From NCBI GenBank assembly GCA_020852175.1, contig JADZBH010000067.1:17510-81509 (forward strand): DNA of 64,000 bases. The letters are read 5' to 3'. This stretch comes from Bryobacterales bacterium (lineage in GTDB: Bacteria > Acidobacteriota > Terriglobia > Bryobacterales > Bryobacteraceae). Below are positions 51,099 through 59,094 of the stretch, one piece after another (position 1 is the first letter of the stretch; every line of letters starts with the position of its first letter). A program made the translations under genes and the position numbers. The notes beneath the pieces are model-generated. The model saw only the letters and a list, made by a program, of their open reading frames with translations, had not been told where the DNA came from and did no database searches.

Positions 51099-51104
51099 TA
51101 TACT
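51099..51104 (+). promoter_or_regulatory. -10 element of the TPR-protein gene
   Basis: TATACT ends 6 nt before the GTG at 51111, a leaderless configuration. It lies only 8 bp from the uvrC start codon, so the two divergent transcripts begin almost back to back. Confidence 0.5.
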
Positions 51105-51110
51105 CAAATT

Positions 51111-51596
51111 GTGACACGCGCTCTACGGCTTTCCGCCGCCGTGCTGATCGCCATGGTGTCCGGCACGCCGGTTCGGCCCGCCGAGGCGCAGGAAAAGCTC
51201 TCCCCACGCCCGGCCGGAGAAGCGAAGGACGGGCAGTCGAAAGCCGTGCCACCGCCCGTCGTCGAGGTGGAACCGCCCGAGGAGGACGATGCCGCCAAGC
51301 CGAAGGAGTACGCCTTCAATCCCCTGCAGGCGGAGAAGGAACTTCGCATCGGCAACTTCTATTGGAAGAAGAAAAGCTACAAAGCCGCCGCGATGCGCTA
51401 TGAAGAGGCCGCCAAATGGAACCCCGGCTACGCCGAGGCGTGGCTGAGGCTGGGCGAGGCGCACGAAAAGATGAGGCAGTCCAGCGAAGCGCGCGCGGCC
51501 TACGAACAGTTTCTGGACTTGGCCGCCGAGGATAAGCGGGCCGGCGAGATCAGAAAACGCGTCGCCAGGCTGGCTCCCTCCAAGAAGGAAAGTTGA
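51111..51596 (+). CDS. Secreted TPR-like protein
   Basis: A 161-aa protein. The N-terminal signal peptide (TRALRLSAAVLIAMVSG, cleavage near PAEAQ) is followed by a Pro/Glu-rich linker. Two tetratricopeptide units come next (FYWKKKSYKAAAMRYEEAAKWNP and AEAWLRLGEAHEKMRQSSEARAAYEQFL). This resembles BamD/YfiO-like or other periplasmic TPR adaptors. GTG at 51111 is preferred over the ATG at 51090, because the -10 box lies between them. Confidence 0.75.
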   Translation: MTRALRLSAAVLIAMVSGTPVRPAEAQEKLSPRPAGEAKDGQSKAVPPPVVEVEPPEEDDAAKPKEYAFNPLQAEKELRIGNFYWKKKSYKAAAMRYEEAAKWNPGYAEAWLRLGEAHEKMRQSSEARAAYEQFLDLAAEDKRAGEIRKRVARLAPSKKES

Positions 51597-51623
51597 TGAC
51601 GGCGGCGCTGGCCGCACCGAAAG

Positions 51624-52211
51624 CTAGCCCGCTTCGGGAAGCTCCCTGCGCCTACGCGTCTGTTCCTGACGCCGGATGGTTTCGGCCAGCCGGGCATACC
51701 CCGGCTGGAAACCCGGGAACAGATCGACGTACTGTACCTCGCGCCGGATCTCCGCGGGCACATCGCAGGCGTTCAGCCGCACTGGGATGAAATAGATTTG
51801 CTCCAACGGAACCGCCAGAGCGCATTGGAGCGCCTCGCGGAGTTCTTCCTGAAAGCCGCCGCGCTTGTTCACGCTGGCCCGTGAGAAACAGGCGACAAAA
51901 TAGTCCGAATGAGCCACGGCTTCGCGCAATTGTTTGCGCCACCGCTGGCCGGGCAGCAGTTTGCGCCGGTCCATCCAGGGTGAGAAGCCGCTGGCCTCCA
52001 ACGCGTCATACAAGCGCTCCACGGCCGCGACATCCTCGGTGGCATAGGCGAGGAATACCTTCGGGCGCGATTCGGACTCGAATTCATACCGGCCGGCGGG
52101 GTTCCTGTGGAACCGCCCCAACCCGGCGATCTCCACGGTTTCGCCCCGATTCAGGCACTCCTGAACGGCCGCCGCGATCCATTCCAAGGGGGGAAAACGC
52201 GAAGCCGTCAT
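51624..52211 (-). CDS. HU-like/TIR domain fusion protein
   Basis: A 195-aa protein. Residues 9-45 match the helix-2 and first beta-hairpin of HU/IHF proteins (EWIAAAVQECLNRGETVEIAGLGRF), with a shortened arm. Residues 50-180 are a TIR domain of the bacterial TIR_2 type: PKVFLAYATEDVAAVERLYDAL, a BB-loop DRRKLLPGQRW, then SDYFVACFSRASVNKRGGFQEELREAL, and VPAEIRREVQYVDLF. E123 in FQEELR is the candidate NAD-cleaving glutamate. The tail is Arg-rich. The ATG at 52211 is chosen because it lies 1 bp after the HU-like gene's stop. It may be a DNA-sensing NADase effector. Confidence 0.85.
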   Translation of the reverse strand: MTASRFPPLEWIAAAVQECLNRGETVEIAGLGRFHRNPAGRYEFESESRPKVFLAYATEDVAAVERLYDALEASGFSPWMDRRKLLPGQRWRKQLREAVAHSDYFVACFSRASVNKRGGFQEELREALQCALAVPLEQIYFIPVRLNACDVPAEIRREVQYVDLFPGFQPGYARLAETIRRQEQTRRRRELPEAG

Positions 52212-52212
52212 T

Positions 52213-52455
52213 TCAGCCCCGCCGTTTTCCCGCGGCCTGCCGTTTTCCGGCGGAGCGGCCGGCGGGTGGCGTTTCAAAATGGAACTTCAGTTCCGGTCCG
52301 GGTTCGAAACGTCCCAATCCAGGCAACTCGACGCTGTGGCCGGATTGAAGAAGGCGACGGATGTCGCGAGCCAGTTGGTCCAATTGGGCCTCAGCCTGGC
52401 AGCGGGTGATTCGCTCCTGGGCGGCCAGACGGCGGGCCAATTCGTTCGAGTTCAT
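52213..52455 (-). CDS. HU/IHF-like mini-protein
   Basis: An 80-aa protein whose first 52 residues align with the body of HU (NSNELARRLAAQERITRCQAEAQLDQLARDIRRLLQSGHSVELPGLGRFE). The DNA-binding arm and C-terminal helix of true HU are absent and are replaced by a short FHFET strand and a basic Arg/Lys/Gly tail. The ATG at 52455 lies 9 nt after a TAGCCT box. A GTG at 52464 is an alternative. It is co-transcribed with the HU-like/TIR gene, and its HU segment resembles the fragment fused there, so the two proteins may form a heterodimer. Confidence 0.75.
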   Translation of the reverse strand: MNSNELARRLAAQERITRCQAEAQLDQLARDIRRLLQSGHSVELPGLGRFEPGPELKFHFETPPAGRSAGKRQAAGKRRG

Positions 52456-52464
52456 GCCAGGCAC

Positions 52465-52470
52465 AGGCTA
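52465..52470 (-). promoter_or_regulatory. Putative -10 box of the HU-TIR module
   Basis: TAGCCT on the minus strand ends 9 nt before the ATG at 52455. There is no Shine-Dalgarno. The remaining roughly 230 bp up to the kinase gene hold no gene and no clear operator. Confidence 0.35.
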
Positions 52471-52698
52471 ACGCCGGTAATGAAACTCCGGCGGGGGAGG
52501 GTGGGAACAGGCCCTTGTAAGCGGCACAAATCAAAGCGAATTTCCTAGATGGGCGGAACGCGTCGGATCTGTGACCGGCGCGTAATCGCTTGCGGCGGGT
52601 GTTGTGTACGGGGGATACTTCGCCGGCGGATTTGGCACGCCGAATGCAAAACCTCTTCTGCCGGACGATGGGTCCTGAAAGGAGGGTAAGCGCATCGA

Positions 52699-54471
52699 GT
52701 GACACGGGGAGCAACGATTTCACGGGGCGTATGGCGTCCGCTCATCCTCGCCCTGGCGGCCGTGCGCGGGCCGGCTCCGGCTTTTGCCGCGAACGAACTG
52801 CCGGTTTATCACCAGCCCGTCTTCCTGATCCCTCTCGCCGCGCTGGCCCTCGCGGTGGGTTTGCTGAGCGCCGTGCTGATCCGGCGGCAACTGCGCCACC
52901 AGCGCGCCCTGGAACGGAGCGAGGCGCTGTTCCGGGCGATCGTGGACAACTCCGCCGACATCGTCACCATCCTGGACCGCTGCCGCCAGGTTGTGTACGG
53001 CAACCTGACGCTGTCCAGACAACTCGGGTATGAGACGCATGAGTTGCCAGCGGGCACCCTGGAGCTGATTCATCCCGAGGACCAGGCGTCCATCGGAGCG
53101 GCGCTCGAACAGGCGTACTCGATGCCGCTCTCCCAGGTGGAGACCGTTTTCCGCTTCCTGCACAAGGATGGCTCGTGGCGCTGGCTCGAACTGGCGCTGA
53201 CGAATCTTCTGCATGAGCCTGGCGTGGGCGGGGTGGTTGCTCATGCCCGTGATATCACCGAGCGGCGTGAGTTTGAAGCAAGGCTCGCCGAAGCCAAGAG
53301 CCAGGCGGAACTCGCCTCCAAGGCCAAGAGTGAGTTTCTTGCCACGATGAGCCACGAGGTACGCACGCCCATGAACGGCATCCTGGGGATGTGCAGCCTG
53401 CTCGAACAGACGCCGCTTGACGCCTCGCAGCGCGAGTATGCCTCCGTCATCCGGGGTTCGGCTCATGCGCTGCTGAACCTCGTCAACGATGTCCTCGACC
53501 TGTCGCGCATCGAGGCCGGCAAGATGGAACTGGCGAATGAGCCCTTTTGCCTGTACGCCGTCTGCCGCGAGGCGGTGCACCTTTTGTTGCCCCGCGCCAG
53601 GGAGCAGAACATCGGCATCGACCTCGACTATTCCGATGGGGCGCCGCGGGGCTTTCGTGGCGATGCCATCCGCATCCGGCAGATTCTTCTCAACCTGCTC
53701 GGCAACGCCGTGAAGTTCACCCACCTGGGCGGCGTGCGCCTGCGCGTATCGCGGCAGGACGGACCGCCGCCTGACAGGGAACTGATCCGAATCGAGGTGA
53801 CCGACACCGGAATCGGCATCGATCCAGCCATTTTGCCGACGCTGTTCGAGAAGTTCACGCAGGCCGACTCGTCGAACACGCGCCGGTACGGCGGCAGCGG
53901 GCTTGGACTCTCCATTTGCCGGCAACTTGCCGGACGCATGGGCAGCCGCATCGAAGCGGAAAGCACGCCCGGCGTGGGTTCGCGCTTCTGGCTCGACGTG
54001 CCCCTGGAGTGCGTCTCCGAAGCCCGGTCCGCTGGTGGCGCCGTGCAGTCCGTTGCACCCCATCCGCCAGTACGCCGTGCGGCGCCGGCGCGTGTGCTGG
54101 TGGCCGAGGACAACCGCATTAACCAGTTTGTAACGGCCCAGATGCTCACCCGCCTGGGGCTGAACTGCGAGGTCGCCTCCGACGGGCTTGAGGCCGTGGA
54201 ACGCGCCGCGCCGGGGGCGTTCGATCTGATCCTGATGGACTGCCATATGCCGAGGATGGACGGCTATGCGGCTACCGCGGCCATCCGGAGGGCGGAAGCC
54301 GGTGGGGACCGCACGCCCATTATCGCCATCACCGCCAACGCCATGGAAGGCGAGCGCGAGCGATGTCTGGCCTCGGGCATGGACGACTACCTCGCCAAGC
54401 CCTTCGAGATCGCCCACCTGGCCCGCGTGGTGGACCGCTGGCTCGCGCCGGACGGAGGACCACCCGGCTAG
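52699..54471 (+). CDS. Hybrid sensor histidine kinase (PAS-HisKA-HATPase-REC)
   Basis: A 590-aa protein. An N-terminal signal/hydrophobic segment and a helix at about 41-61 are followed by a PAS domain (75-190), then HisKA with H219 in ATMSHEVRTPMNG. A full HATPase follows (NLLGNAVKFTH, DTGIGI, FEKFTQADSSNTRRYGGSGLGLS), then a C-terminal receiver domain (VLVAEDNRINQ, LILMDCHMPRMDG, LAKPF). All catalytic boxes are intact. The start is GTG with AGGAGGG 12 nt upstream. It is divergent from the HU-TIR module. The signal and output are unknown. Confidence 0.92.
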   Translation: MTRGATISRGVWRPLILALAAVRGPAPAFAANELPVYHQPVFLIPLAALALAVGLLSAVLIRRQLRHQRALERSEALFRAIVDNSADIVTILDRCRQVVYGNLTLSRQLGYETHELPAGTLELIHPEDQASIGAALEQAYSMPLSQVETVFRFLHKDGSWRWLELALTNLLHEPGVGGVVAHARDITERREFEARLAEAKSQAELASKAKSEFLATMSHEVRTPMNGILGMCSLLEQTPLDASQREYASVIRGSAHALLNLVNDVLDLSRIEAGKMELANEPFCLYAVCREAVHLLLPRAREQNIGIDLDYSDGAPRGFRGDAIRIRQILLNLLGNAVKFTHLGGVRLRVSRQDGPPPDRELIRIEVTDTGIGIDPAILPTLFEKFTQADSSNTRRYGGSGLGLSICRQLAGRMGSRIEAESTPGVGSRFWLDVPLECVSEARSAGGAVQSVAPHPPVRRAAPARVLVAEDNRINQFVTAQMLTRLGLNCEVASDGLEAVERAAPGAFDLILMDCHMPRMDGYAATAAIRRAEAGGDRTPIIAITANAMEGERERCLASGMDDYLAKPFEIAHLARVVDRWLAPDGGPPG

Positions 54472-54523
54472 TCTTCGCGCGCACCCGCGGCGGCGATCAA
54501 AATAGTAGACTCAAAAAGTTCCT

Positions 54524-55804
54524 ATGAGCACTCTCATCCCTGGTTCCGCACGCCGTTCCTTCCTGAAGACAGGCGCCGCGACGGCCTTGGCCGCCGGCAT
54601 GCCCGCGCTGCTCCGCGCACAGGCCACCCCGATCAAGGTCGGCCTGGTCGGTTGCGGGGGCCGCGGCACGGGCGCCGCCGCGCAGGCCCTGAAAGCCGAC
54701 GACGGGAACCGTCTGGTCGCCGTCGCCGACATCAGCCGCACGCAGATCGACGACTCGCTGGGCCGCCTTTCGCGCACGCTCAAGGACAAGGTGCAGGTGA
54801 CGGAGGCCAACATCTTTGTCGGTCTGGACGCGTATCAGAAACTGATCGCCTCCGGCGTCGACGTGGTGCTGCTGGCCACGCCGCCCGGTTTCCGGCCCAT
54901 GCACCTACGGGCGGCGATCGAGGCGGGAAAACACGTTTTCTGCGAGAAGCCCGTGGCCGTGGATGCGCCCGGCGTCCGCAGCGTGATGGAAACAGCCCGC
55001 CTGGCCAAGGAAAAGAATCTCGCGCTGGTGGCGGGTTTCTGCTGGCGTTACTCCACCCACATCCGGGAGACCTTCGCGCAGGTGCACGGAGGGGCCATCG
55101 GGAACCTGATCTCCTATTACGCCACCTACTACACGAGTCCCGTGAAACCGATGCCTCCGGCTTCCACCCGGCCGCCCGGCATCAGCGACAACGAATGGAT
55201 GCTGCGGAACTGGTATAACTTCACCTGGCTATGTGGCGACGGCCTGGTGGAGCAGGCGGTGCACAGCGTGGATAAGGTCGCCTGGGCCATGCAGGATCAA
55301 CCGCCTGTATCGTGTGTCGCGGTTGGCGGCCGGCAGATTCCCGCCGAGGACGGCAACATCTTCGACCACTTCGAGGTGAACTACCTGTACCCGAACAATG
55401 TCCGGGCCCAGCTCGCCTGCCGCCAGATTGATGGCTGCTACAACGAGAACGCCGACTACATACTCGGCTCGGCGGGCTCGGCCACCATCGGGCGCGGTCC
55501 TCTGCCCCGCATCGAAGGCTCGAAACCCTGGACGTTCACGGGCGTCAAGAACGATATGTACCAGGCCGAGCACGACGCACTGTTCGCCTCCATCCGGCGC
55601 AACGAGCCTCTCAACGACGGGCACTGGATGGCCACCTCCACGATGCTCGCCATCATGGGCCGCATGGCCGCCTACACGGGCCAGCAGATCACCTGGGAGC
55701 AGGCGCTGAATTCACAGGAAGTCCTCTTTCCCGCCGGATTCGACGGCACGCAGACGGTCACCGTTCCTCCGCTCGCCCGCCCCGGCAAGACGAAGTTCGT
55801 ATGA
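54524..55804 (+). CDS. Tat-exported Gfo/Idh/MocA oxidoreductase (second copy)
   Basis: A 426-aa protein with a twin-arginine signal (SARRSFLKTGAATALAAGMP). The Rossmann motif VGLVGCGGRGTGA and FCEKPVAVDAPG follow. It is distinct in sequence from the copy at 27670-28983. It overlaps the next gene by 4 bp, and the SUMF1-like and ApbE genes follow, so the operon may make a periplasmic oxidoreductase system. The substrate is unknown. Confidence 0.9.
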   Translation: MSTLIPGSARRSFLKTGAATALAAGMPALLRAQATPIKVGLVGCGGRGTGAAAQALKADDGNRLVAVADISRTQIDDSLGRLSRTLKDKVQVTEANIFVGLDAYQKLIASGVDVVLLATPPGFRPMHLRAAIEAGKHVFCEKPVAVDAPGVRSVMETARLAKEKNLALVAGFCWRYSTHIRETFAQVHGGAIGNLISYYATYYTSPVKPMPPASTRPPGISDNEWMLRNWYNFTWLCGDGLVEQAVHSVDKVAWAMQDQPPVSCVAVGGRQIPAEDGNIFDHFEVNYLYPNNVRAQLACRQIDGCYNENADYILGSAGSATIGRGPLPRIEGSKPWTFTGVKNDMYQAEHDALFASIRRNEPLNDGHWMATSTMLAIMGRMAAYTGQQITWEQALNSQEVLFPAGFDGTQTVTVPPLARPGKTKFV

Positions 55805-56862
55805 TGTCAGGCCGCATAGCCGCCGCTTTTTTCGGCCTCGCCGCGGCCGTACCGGTTGCCCTGTCCCTTGGCGTGGACAAGGGCCCGGTCGATCCGGCGA
55901 AGGAGAAGGCGACCGTCGCGGCGCTGCATAAGCGCCTTGCCGCCGCCCCCGCACCAGCGGCGGGCAAGCCGTATACGCAGACCATCCCCGGCTCGGAAGG
56001 CGTCTCCTACTCGATGACGCCCATCCCGGCCGGTGAATTCATGATGGGCACGCCCGCCACCGAGGCCGGCCGCTCACCCGACGAGGGTCCGCGGCACCGG
56101 GTGAAGCTGGAAGCCTTCTGGATGAGCACGCGCGAGGTGACCTGGGACGAGTACCGGCTGTTCATGTTCTCCCAGCAGGCCAACGAGCAGGCCGGGACGG
56201 ACCCCACGCTCGACGCCGTCAGCAGGCCGACGCGCCCGTATGTCGAGATGAGCTTTGGAATGGGGCTGAACGGGTACCCGGCCATCTCGATGACACAGCA
56301 CGCGGCCAACAAGTATGCCCAGTGGCTCAGCGCCAAGACGGGTCATTTCTACCGGCTGCCGACCGAGGCCGAATGGGAGTACGCCTGCCGCGCCGGTACC
56401 GCCACGGCGTATTCGTTCGGCGACGATCCCGCGGCGTTGAAAGATTATGGAGTTTACGAAGCGAACTCCGACGGTCAATACGCCCCGGTCGGCAAGAAGA
56501 AACCGAATCCTTGGGGCCTCCATGACATGCACGGAAACGTGATGGAGTGGACGCTCGATCAGTACGACGCCAAGGCCTACGCGGCCGCACCGGCGCTGTC
56601 GATCATGCCTTGGGCGCCTTCCAAGACGCCGTACCCGCATGTGGCCCGGGGCGGTTCGTGGCAGGACCCGCCCGCACGCCTGCGCTGCGGCGCGCGCACC
56701 GCGAGCGATCCTTCCTGGAAAGCGCAGGACCCCCAACTGCCCAAGAGCATCTGGTATCACACCGACGCGTTGGGCCTGGGCATCCGGCTTGTCCGTCCCG
56801 TCAAGGTCCCGTCCTCCGCGCAAATGTACCAATACTGGAACAATGGCGTGGCTGAGGAGTAA
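55801..56862 (+). CDS. SUMF1/formylglycine-generating-enzyme-like protein
   Basis: A 353-aa secreted protein with an N-terminal signal. The FGE-sulfatase fold is clear (PIPAGEFMMGTPATEAGRSPDEGPRH, STREVTWDEYRLFM, YRLPTEAEWEYACRAGT, WGLHDMHGNVMEWTLDQY, RGGSWQDPP). Of the catalytic cysteine pair of true FGE, only the second site has a cysteine (LRCGAR), and the first position after GGS is not cysteine. This suggests a non-catalytic C-type-lectin-like use. It is translationally coupled to the oxidoreductase. Confidence 0.85.
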   Translation: MMSGRIAAAFFGLAAAVPVALSLGVDKGPVDPAKEKATVAALHKRLAAAPAPAAGKPYTQTIPGSEGVSYSMTPIPAGEFMMGTPATEAGRSPDEGPRHRVKLEAFWMSTREVTWDEYRLFMFSQQANEQAGTDPTLDAVSRPTRPYVEMSFGMGLNGYPAISMTQHAANKYAQWLSAKTGHFYRLPTEAEWEYACRAGTATAYSFGDDPAALKDYGVYEANSDGQYAPVGKKKPNPWGLHDMHGNVMEWTLDQYDAKAYAAAPALSIMPWAPSKTPYPHVARGGSWQDPPARLRCGARTASDPSWKAQDPQLPKSIWYHTDALGLGIRLVRPVKVPSSAQMYQYWNNGVAEE

Positions 56863-57685
56863 CGTCCTTTTCACCGCCCTGCCGGCGCTGCTCACAACCG
56901 CTTCGTTCGCCGGCGGACTCCCCCGCCAGGAGGCTGTCGAGCCGCACATGGGCACGCTGGTGCGCCTGGTCTTCCACGCCCGCGACGCCACGCCAGCGCG
57001 CGCCGCTTTCGACCGTATCGCCGCCCTGGACCGCGCTCTGTCGGATTACTCGCCGGACAGCAGCCTGAACCACCTGTGCCGCGCACAGTCGGCAACCCTC
57101 ACCGGCGACCTTGCCGCCATCATTCCCCAGGCGCTTTCCATCGCTCGCGAAACCAAGGGCGCCTATGATCCAACGCTGGCCGCCCTAACGCGCCACATGC
57201 CCCATCCGCCCGCCCTCCATGGGTATCGAAATGTGACACTCAACGGCCTGGACATCACCCTGAACGGCGTCTGCTTCGACCTGGGCGGCATCGCCAAGGG
57301 TTACGCGGCGCGGGAGGCCGTCCGCGCACTGGCCGCCCAAGGAGTCCGGCGCGCGATGGCCGCCGTCAGCGGCGACATCTGCGTCTCCGGAGGCCCCTGG
57401 CGGGTGAGCGCGCAGGGCCGCGTGGTGCAGCTCCGCGACGCCTGCATTTCCACCTCCGGCAATGAAGCCCAACCCGGCCATATCTTCGACCCGCGCACCG
57501 GCGAACGCGTGCGCCGGGAGGGGCAAGTCACCGCGATTGCACGCGATGGAGCGCGCGCGGACGCGCTGGCCACGGCCTATTTCGTCACATCGCCGGGCGG
57601 CGGCTGGTTCGATGAACGCCAGGCCCTTAGGCCCCCTTCTTCTGCCGCTCCCACTCGGCCCGGAACACCTTCTCGCGTTCGCTGA
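56843..57685 (+). CDS. apbE: ApbE-like FAD:protein FMN transferase
   Basis: A 280-aa protein with a signal peptide (VLFTALPALLTTASFAGG). It shows VEPHMGTLVRLVFHA, DLGGIAKGYAA, the flavin-site AVSGDICVSG, STSGNEAQPGHIFDPRTG and the C-terminal ADALATAYFV. ApbE attaches FMN covalently to threonine of target proteins (NqrB/C, RnfG type) outside the cytoplasm. It overlaps the SUMF1-like gene by 20 bp. Its 3' end overlaps the convergent MBL gene. No target is in the window. Confidence 0.84.
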   Translation: MAWLRSNVLFTALPALLTTASFAGGLPRQEAVEPHMGTLVRLVFHARDATPARAAFDRIAALDRALSDYSPDSSLNHLCRAQSATLTGDLAAIIPQALSIARETKGAYDPTLAALTRHMPHPPALHGYRNVTLNGLDITLNGVCFDLGGIAKGYAAREAVRALAAQGVRRAMAAVSGDICVSGGPWRVSAQGRVVQLRDACISTSGNEAQPGHIFDPRTGERVRREGQVTAIARDGARADALATAYFVTSPGGGWFDERQALRPPSSAAPTRPGTPSRVR

Positions 57686-58466
57686 CGTAGGACTGGTAGC
57701 CGTCCGGATCGACCCACACCTTCAATTCCGGATTGGCTTTCCACCTCTCGTATTTCTTCACCATGCCGTAGTAATCGCCGTGCGCGCCCAAAAATATATC
57801 GCACGGAATCGCCTTCCAAACCTGAAACGACCGCGCGAAATCCTCCGCCATCCCCGGATACCACGCCGTCGAAACAAGGTTCGTTCCGGGATTCACGTTG
57901 GGGCTTCCCACGATCACGGCCAGCCGTTTCGCACCGCCGTCCCGCACGGCCATTGTCCAGGTGGTGCAGCCCATGGTGTGGCCGGGCGTCAGCACGGCGG
58001 CCAACACCATGCCGCCGAGTTCCACCTTGTCGCCGTCGCGCAGCACACGGTCCACCGCGCAGGGTTTCGTGAAACCCTGGCGGCCGCCCGTGCGCACCAA
58101 CCCGTCGTCGCCCTTCATGACGTATACCTTGGCGCCGGTCTGCTCCCTCACCAGCCAGTTGCCGGCCATGTGATCGCTGTGCGCATGAGAGCCGAGAAGC
58201 AACTTCACGCCGGAATACCTGTGGCCCAGTTTCTCGATGGAGGAGCGGATCAGCGGCACGGTCCGTTCGAAACTGGAGTTGATCAGAATGTGCCCCCGAG
58301 GCGTCGTGATCAGATACGACGCCAGCCCCTTCGTACCCACATAGTAGAGGTTGTCCGCGATTCTATGCGGCGGAAAGGGCTCGTCCCAGGCGGAGGGAGT
58401 TTGCGCGCCCGCGCGCGGCAGCGCCACGGCGGCGGGCAGCAGCGATGCGAAGGTGCGTCGGAGCAT
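57627..58466 (-). CDS. MBL-fold hydrolase, subclass B3-like
   Basis: A 279-aa secreted metallo-beta-lactamase-fold protein with a signal peptide. The zinc ligands HAHSDH, the later His in GHTMGCT and the C-terminal H in FLGAHGDYY follow the subclass B3 order. Whether it hydrolyses beta-lactams is unknown, because many environmental B3-like proteins do not. The start is within CATGCCGCC at 58466. Confidence 0.87.
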   Translation of the reverse strand: MLRRTFASLLPAAVALPRAGAQTPSAWDEPFPPHRIADNLYYVGTKGLASYLITTPRGHILINSSFERTVPLIRSSIEKLGHRYSGVKLLLGSHAHSDHMAGNWLVREQTGAKVYVMKGDDGLVRTGGRQGFTKPCAVDRVLRDGDKVELGGMVLAAVLTPGHTMGCTTWTMAVRDGGAKRLAVIVGSPNVNPGTNLVSTAWYPGMAEDFARSFQVWKAIPCDIFLGAHGDYYGMVKKYERWKANPELKVWVDPDGYQSYVSEREKVFRAEWERQKKGA

Positions 58467-58512
58467 GCCGCCATCGTAACAGGCCCCATGAGCGGAGCGC
58501 GCTCCAACGCAC

Positions 58513-58518
58513 TATCCT
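58513..58518 (+). promoter_or_regulatory. -10 element of the glutathione peroxidase gene
   Basis: TATCCT ends 6 nt before the ATG at 58525, again leaderless, just outside the MBL gene start. Confidence 0.45.
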
Positions 58519-58524
58519 GAATTC

Positions 58525-59094
58525 ATGCGGCGACACTCTGGGTTCTTCTCCGGCTTCCGCTTTGCCCTGCTCCTGTTCGCCGCCTCCATGCTTATGCCCG
58601 CGGCCAACAGCGTTCACGACTTCACGATGAAATCCATTGACGGCCGCTCCGTGCCGTTGTCCACGTACAAGGGCAAGGTGCTGCTCATCGTCAACGTCGC
58701 CAGCAAGTGCGGCTACACGCCGCAGTACAAGGCGCTGGAAGCCGTGTACCGCAAATACAAGGACCGCGGCCTGGTGGTGATGGGCTTTCCGGCGAACGAT
58801 TTCCTGTGGCAGGAGCCGGGCACGGACGCCGAAATCGCCACATTCTGCAAGCGCGACTACGACGTCACGTTTCCCATGTTTTCCAAGATCAGCGTGTTGG
58901 GCTCGGGCAAAGCGCCGCTCTACGGCTACCTCACCAGCGATGCCGCCGGCAAGGCTACCTCGGGCATGATCAAGTGGAACTTCACCAAGGTCCTCGTCGA
59001 TGGCGAAGGCAAACCGCTGGTGCGTTTCGGACCCGGCACGGAACCGGACTCGGCCGGTGTCACGGCGGCCATCGAGAAGGCGCTAGGCCGCTAG
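58525..59094 (+). CDS. Exported glutathione/thioredoxin peroxidase (GPx family)
   Basis: A 189-aa GPx with a signal peptide (FALLLFAASMLMPAANS). The peroxidatic Cys62 is in NVASKCGYT, the QEPG block (FPANDFLWQEPG) and W151-N152 (IKWNF) are present, and C108 can be the resolving cysteine. The catalytic glutamine of the tetrad, usually in NQF, is replaced by Asp92. It probably reduces hydroperoxides in the periplasm using thioredoxin-like donors. Confidence 0.88.
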   Translation: MRRHSGFFSGFRFALLLFAASMLMPAANSVHDFTMKSIDGRSVPLSTYKGKVLLIVNVASKCGYTPQYKALEAVYRKYKDRGLVVMGFPANDFLWQEPGTDAEIATFCKRDYDVTFPMFSKISVLGSGKAPLYGYLTSDAAGKATSGMIKWNFTKVLVDGEGKPLVRFGPGTEPDSAGVTAAIEKALGR

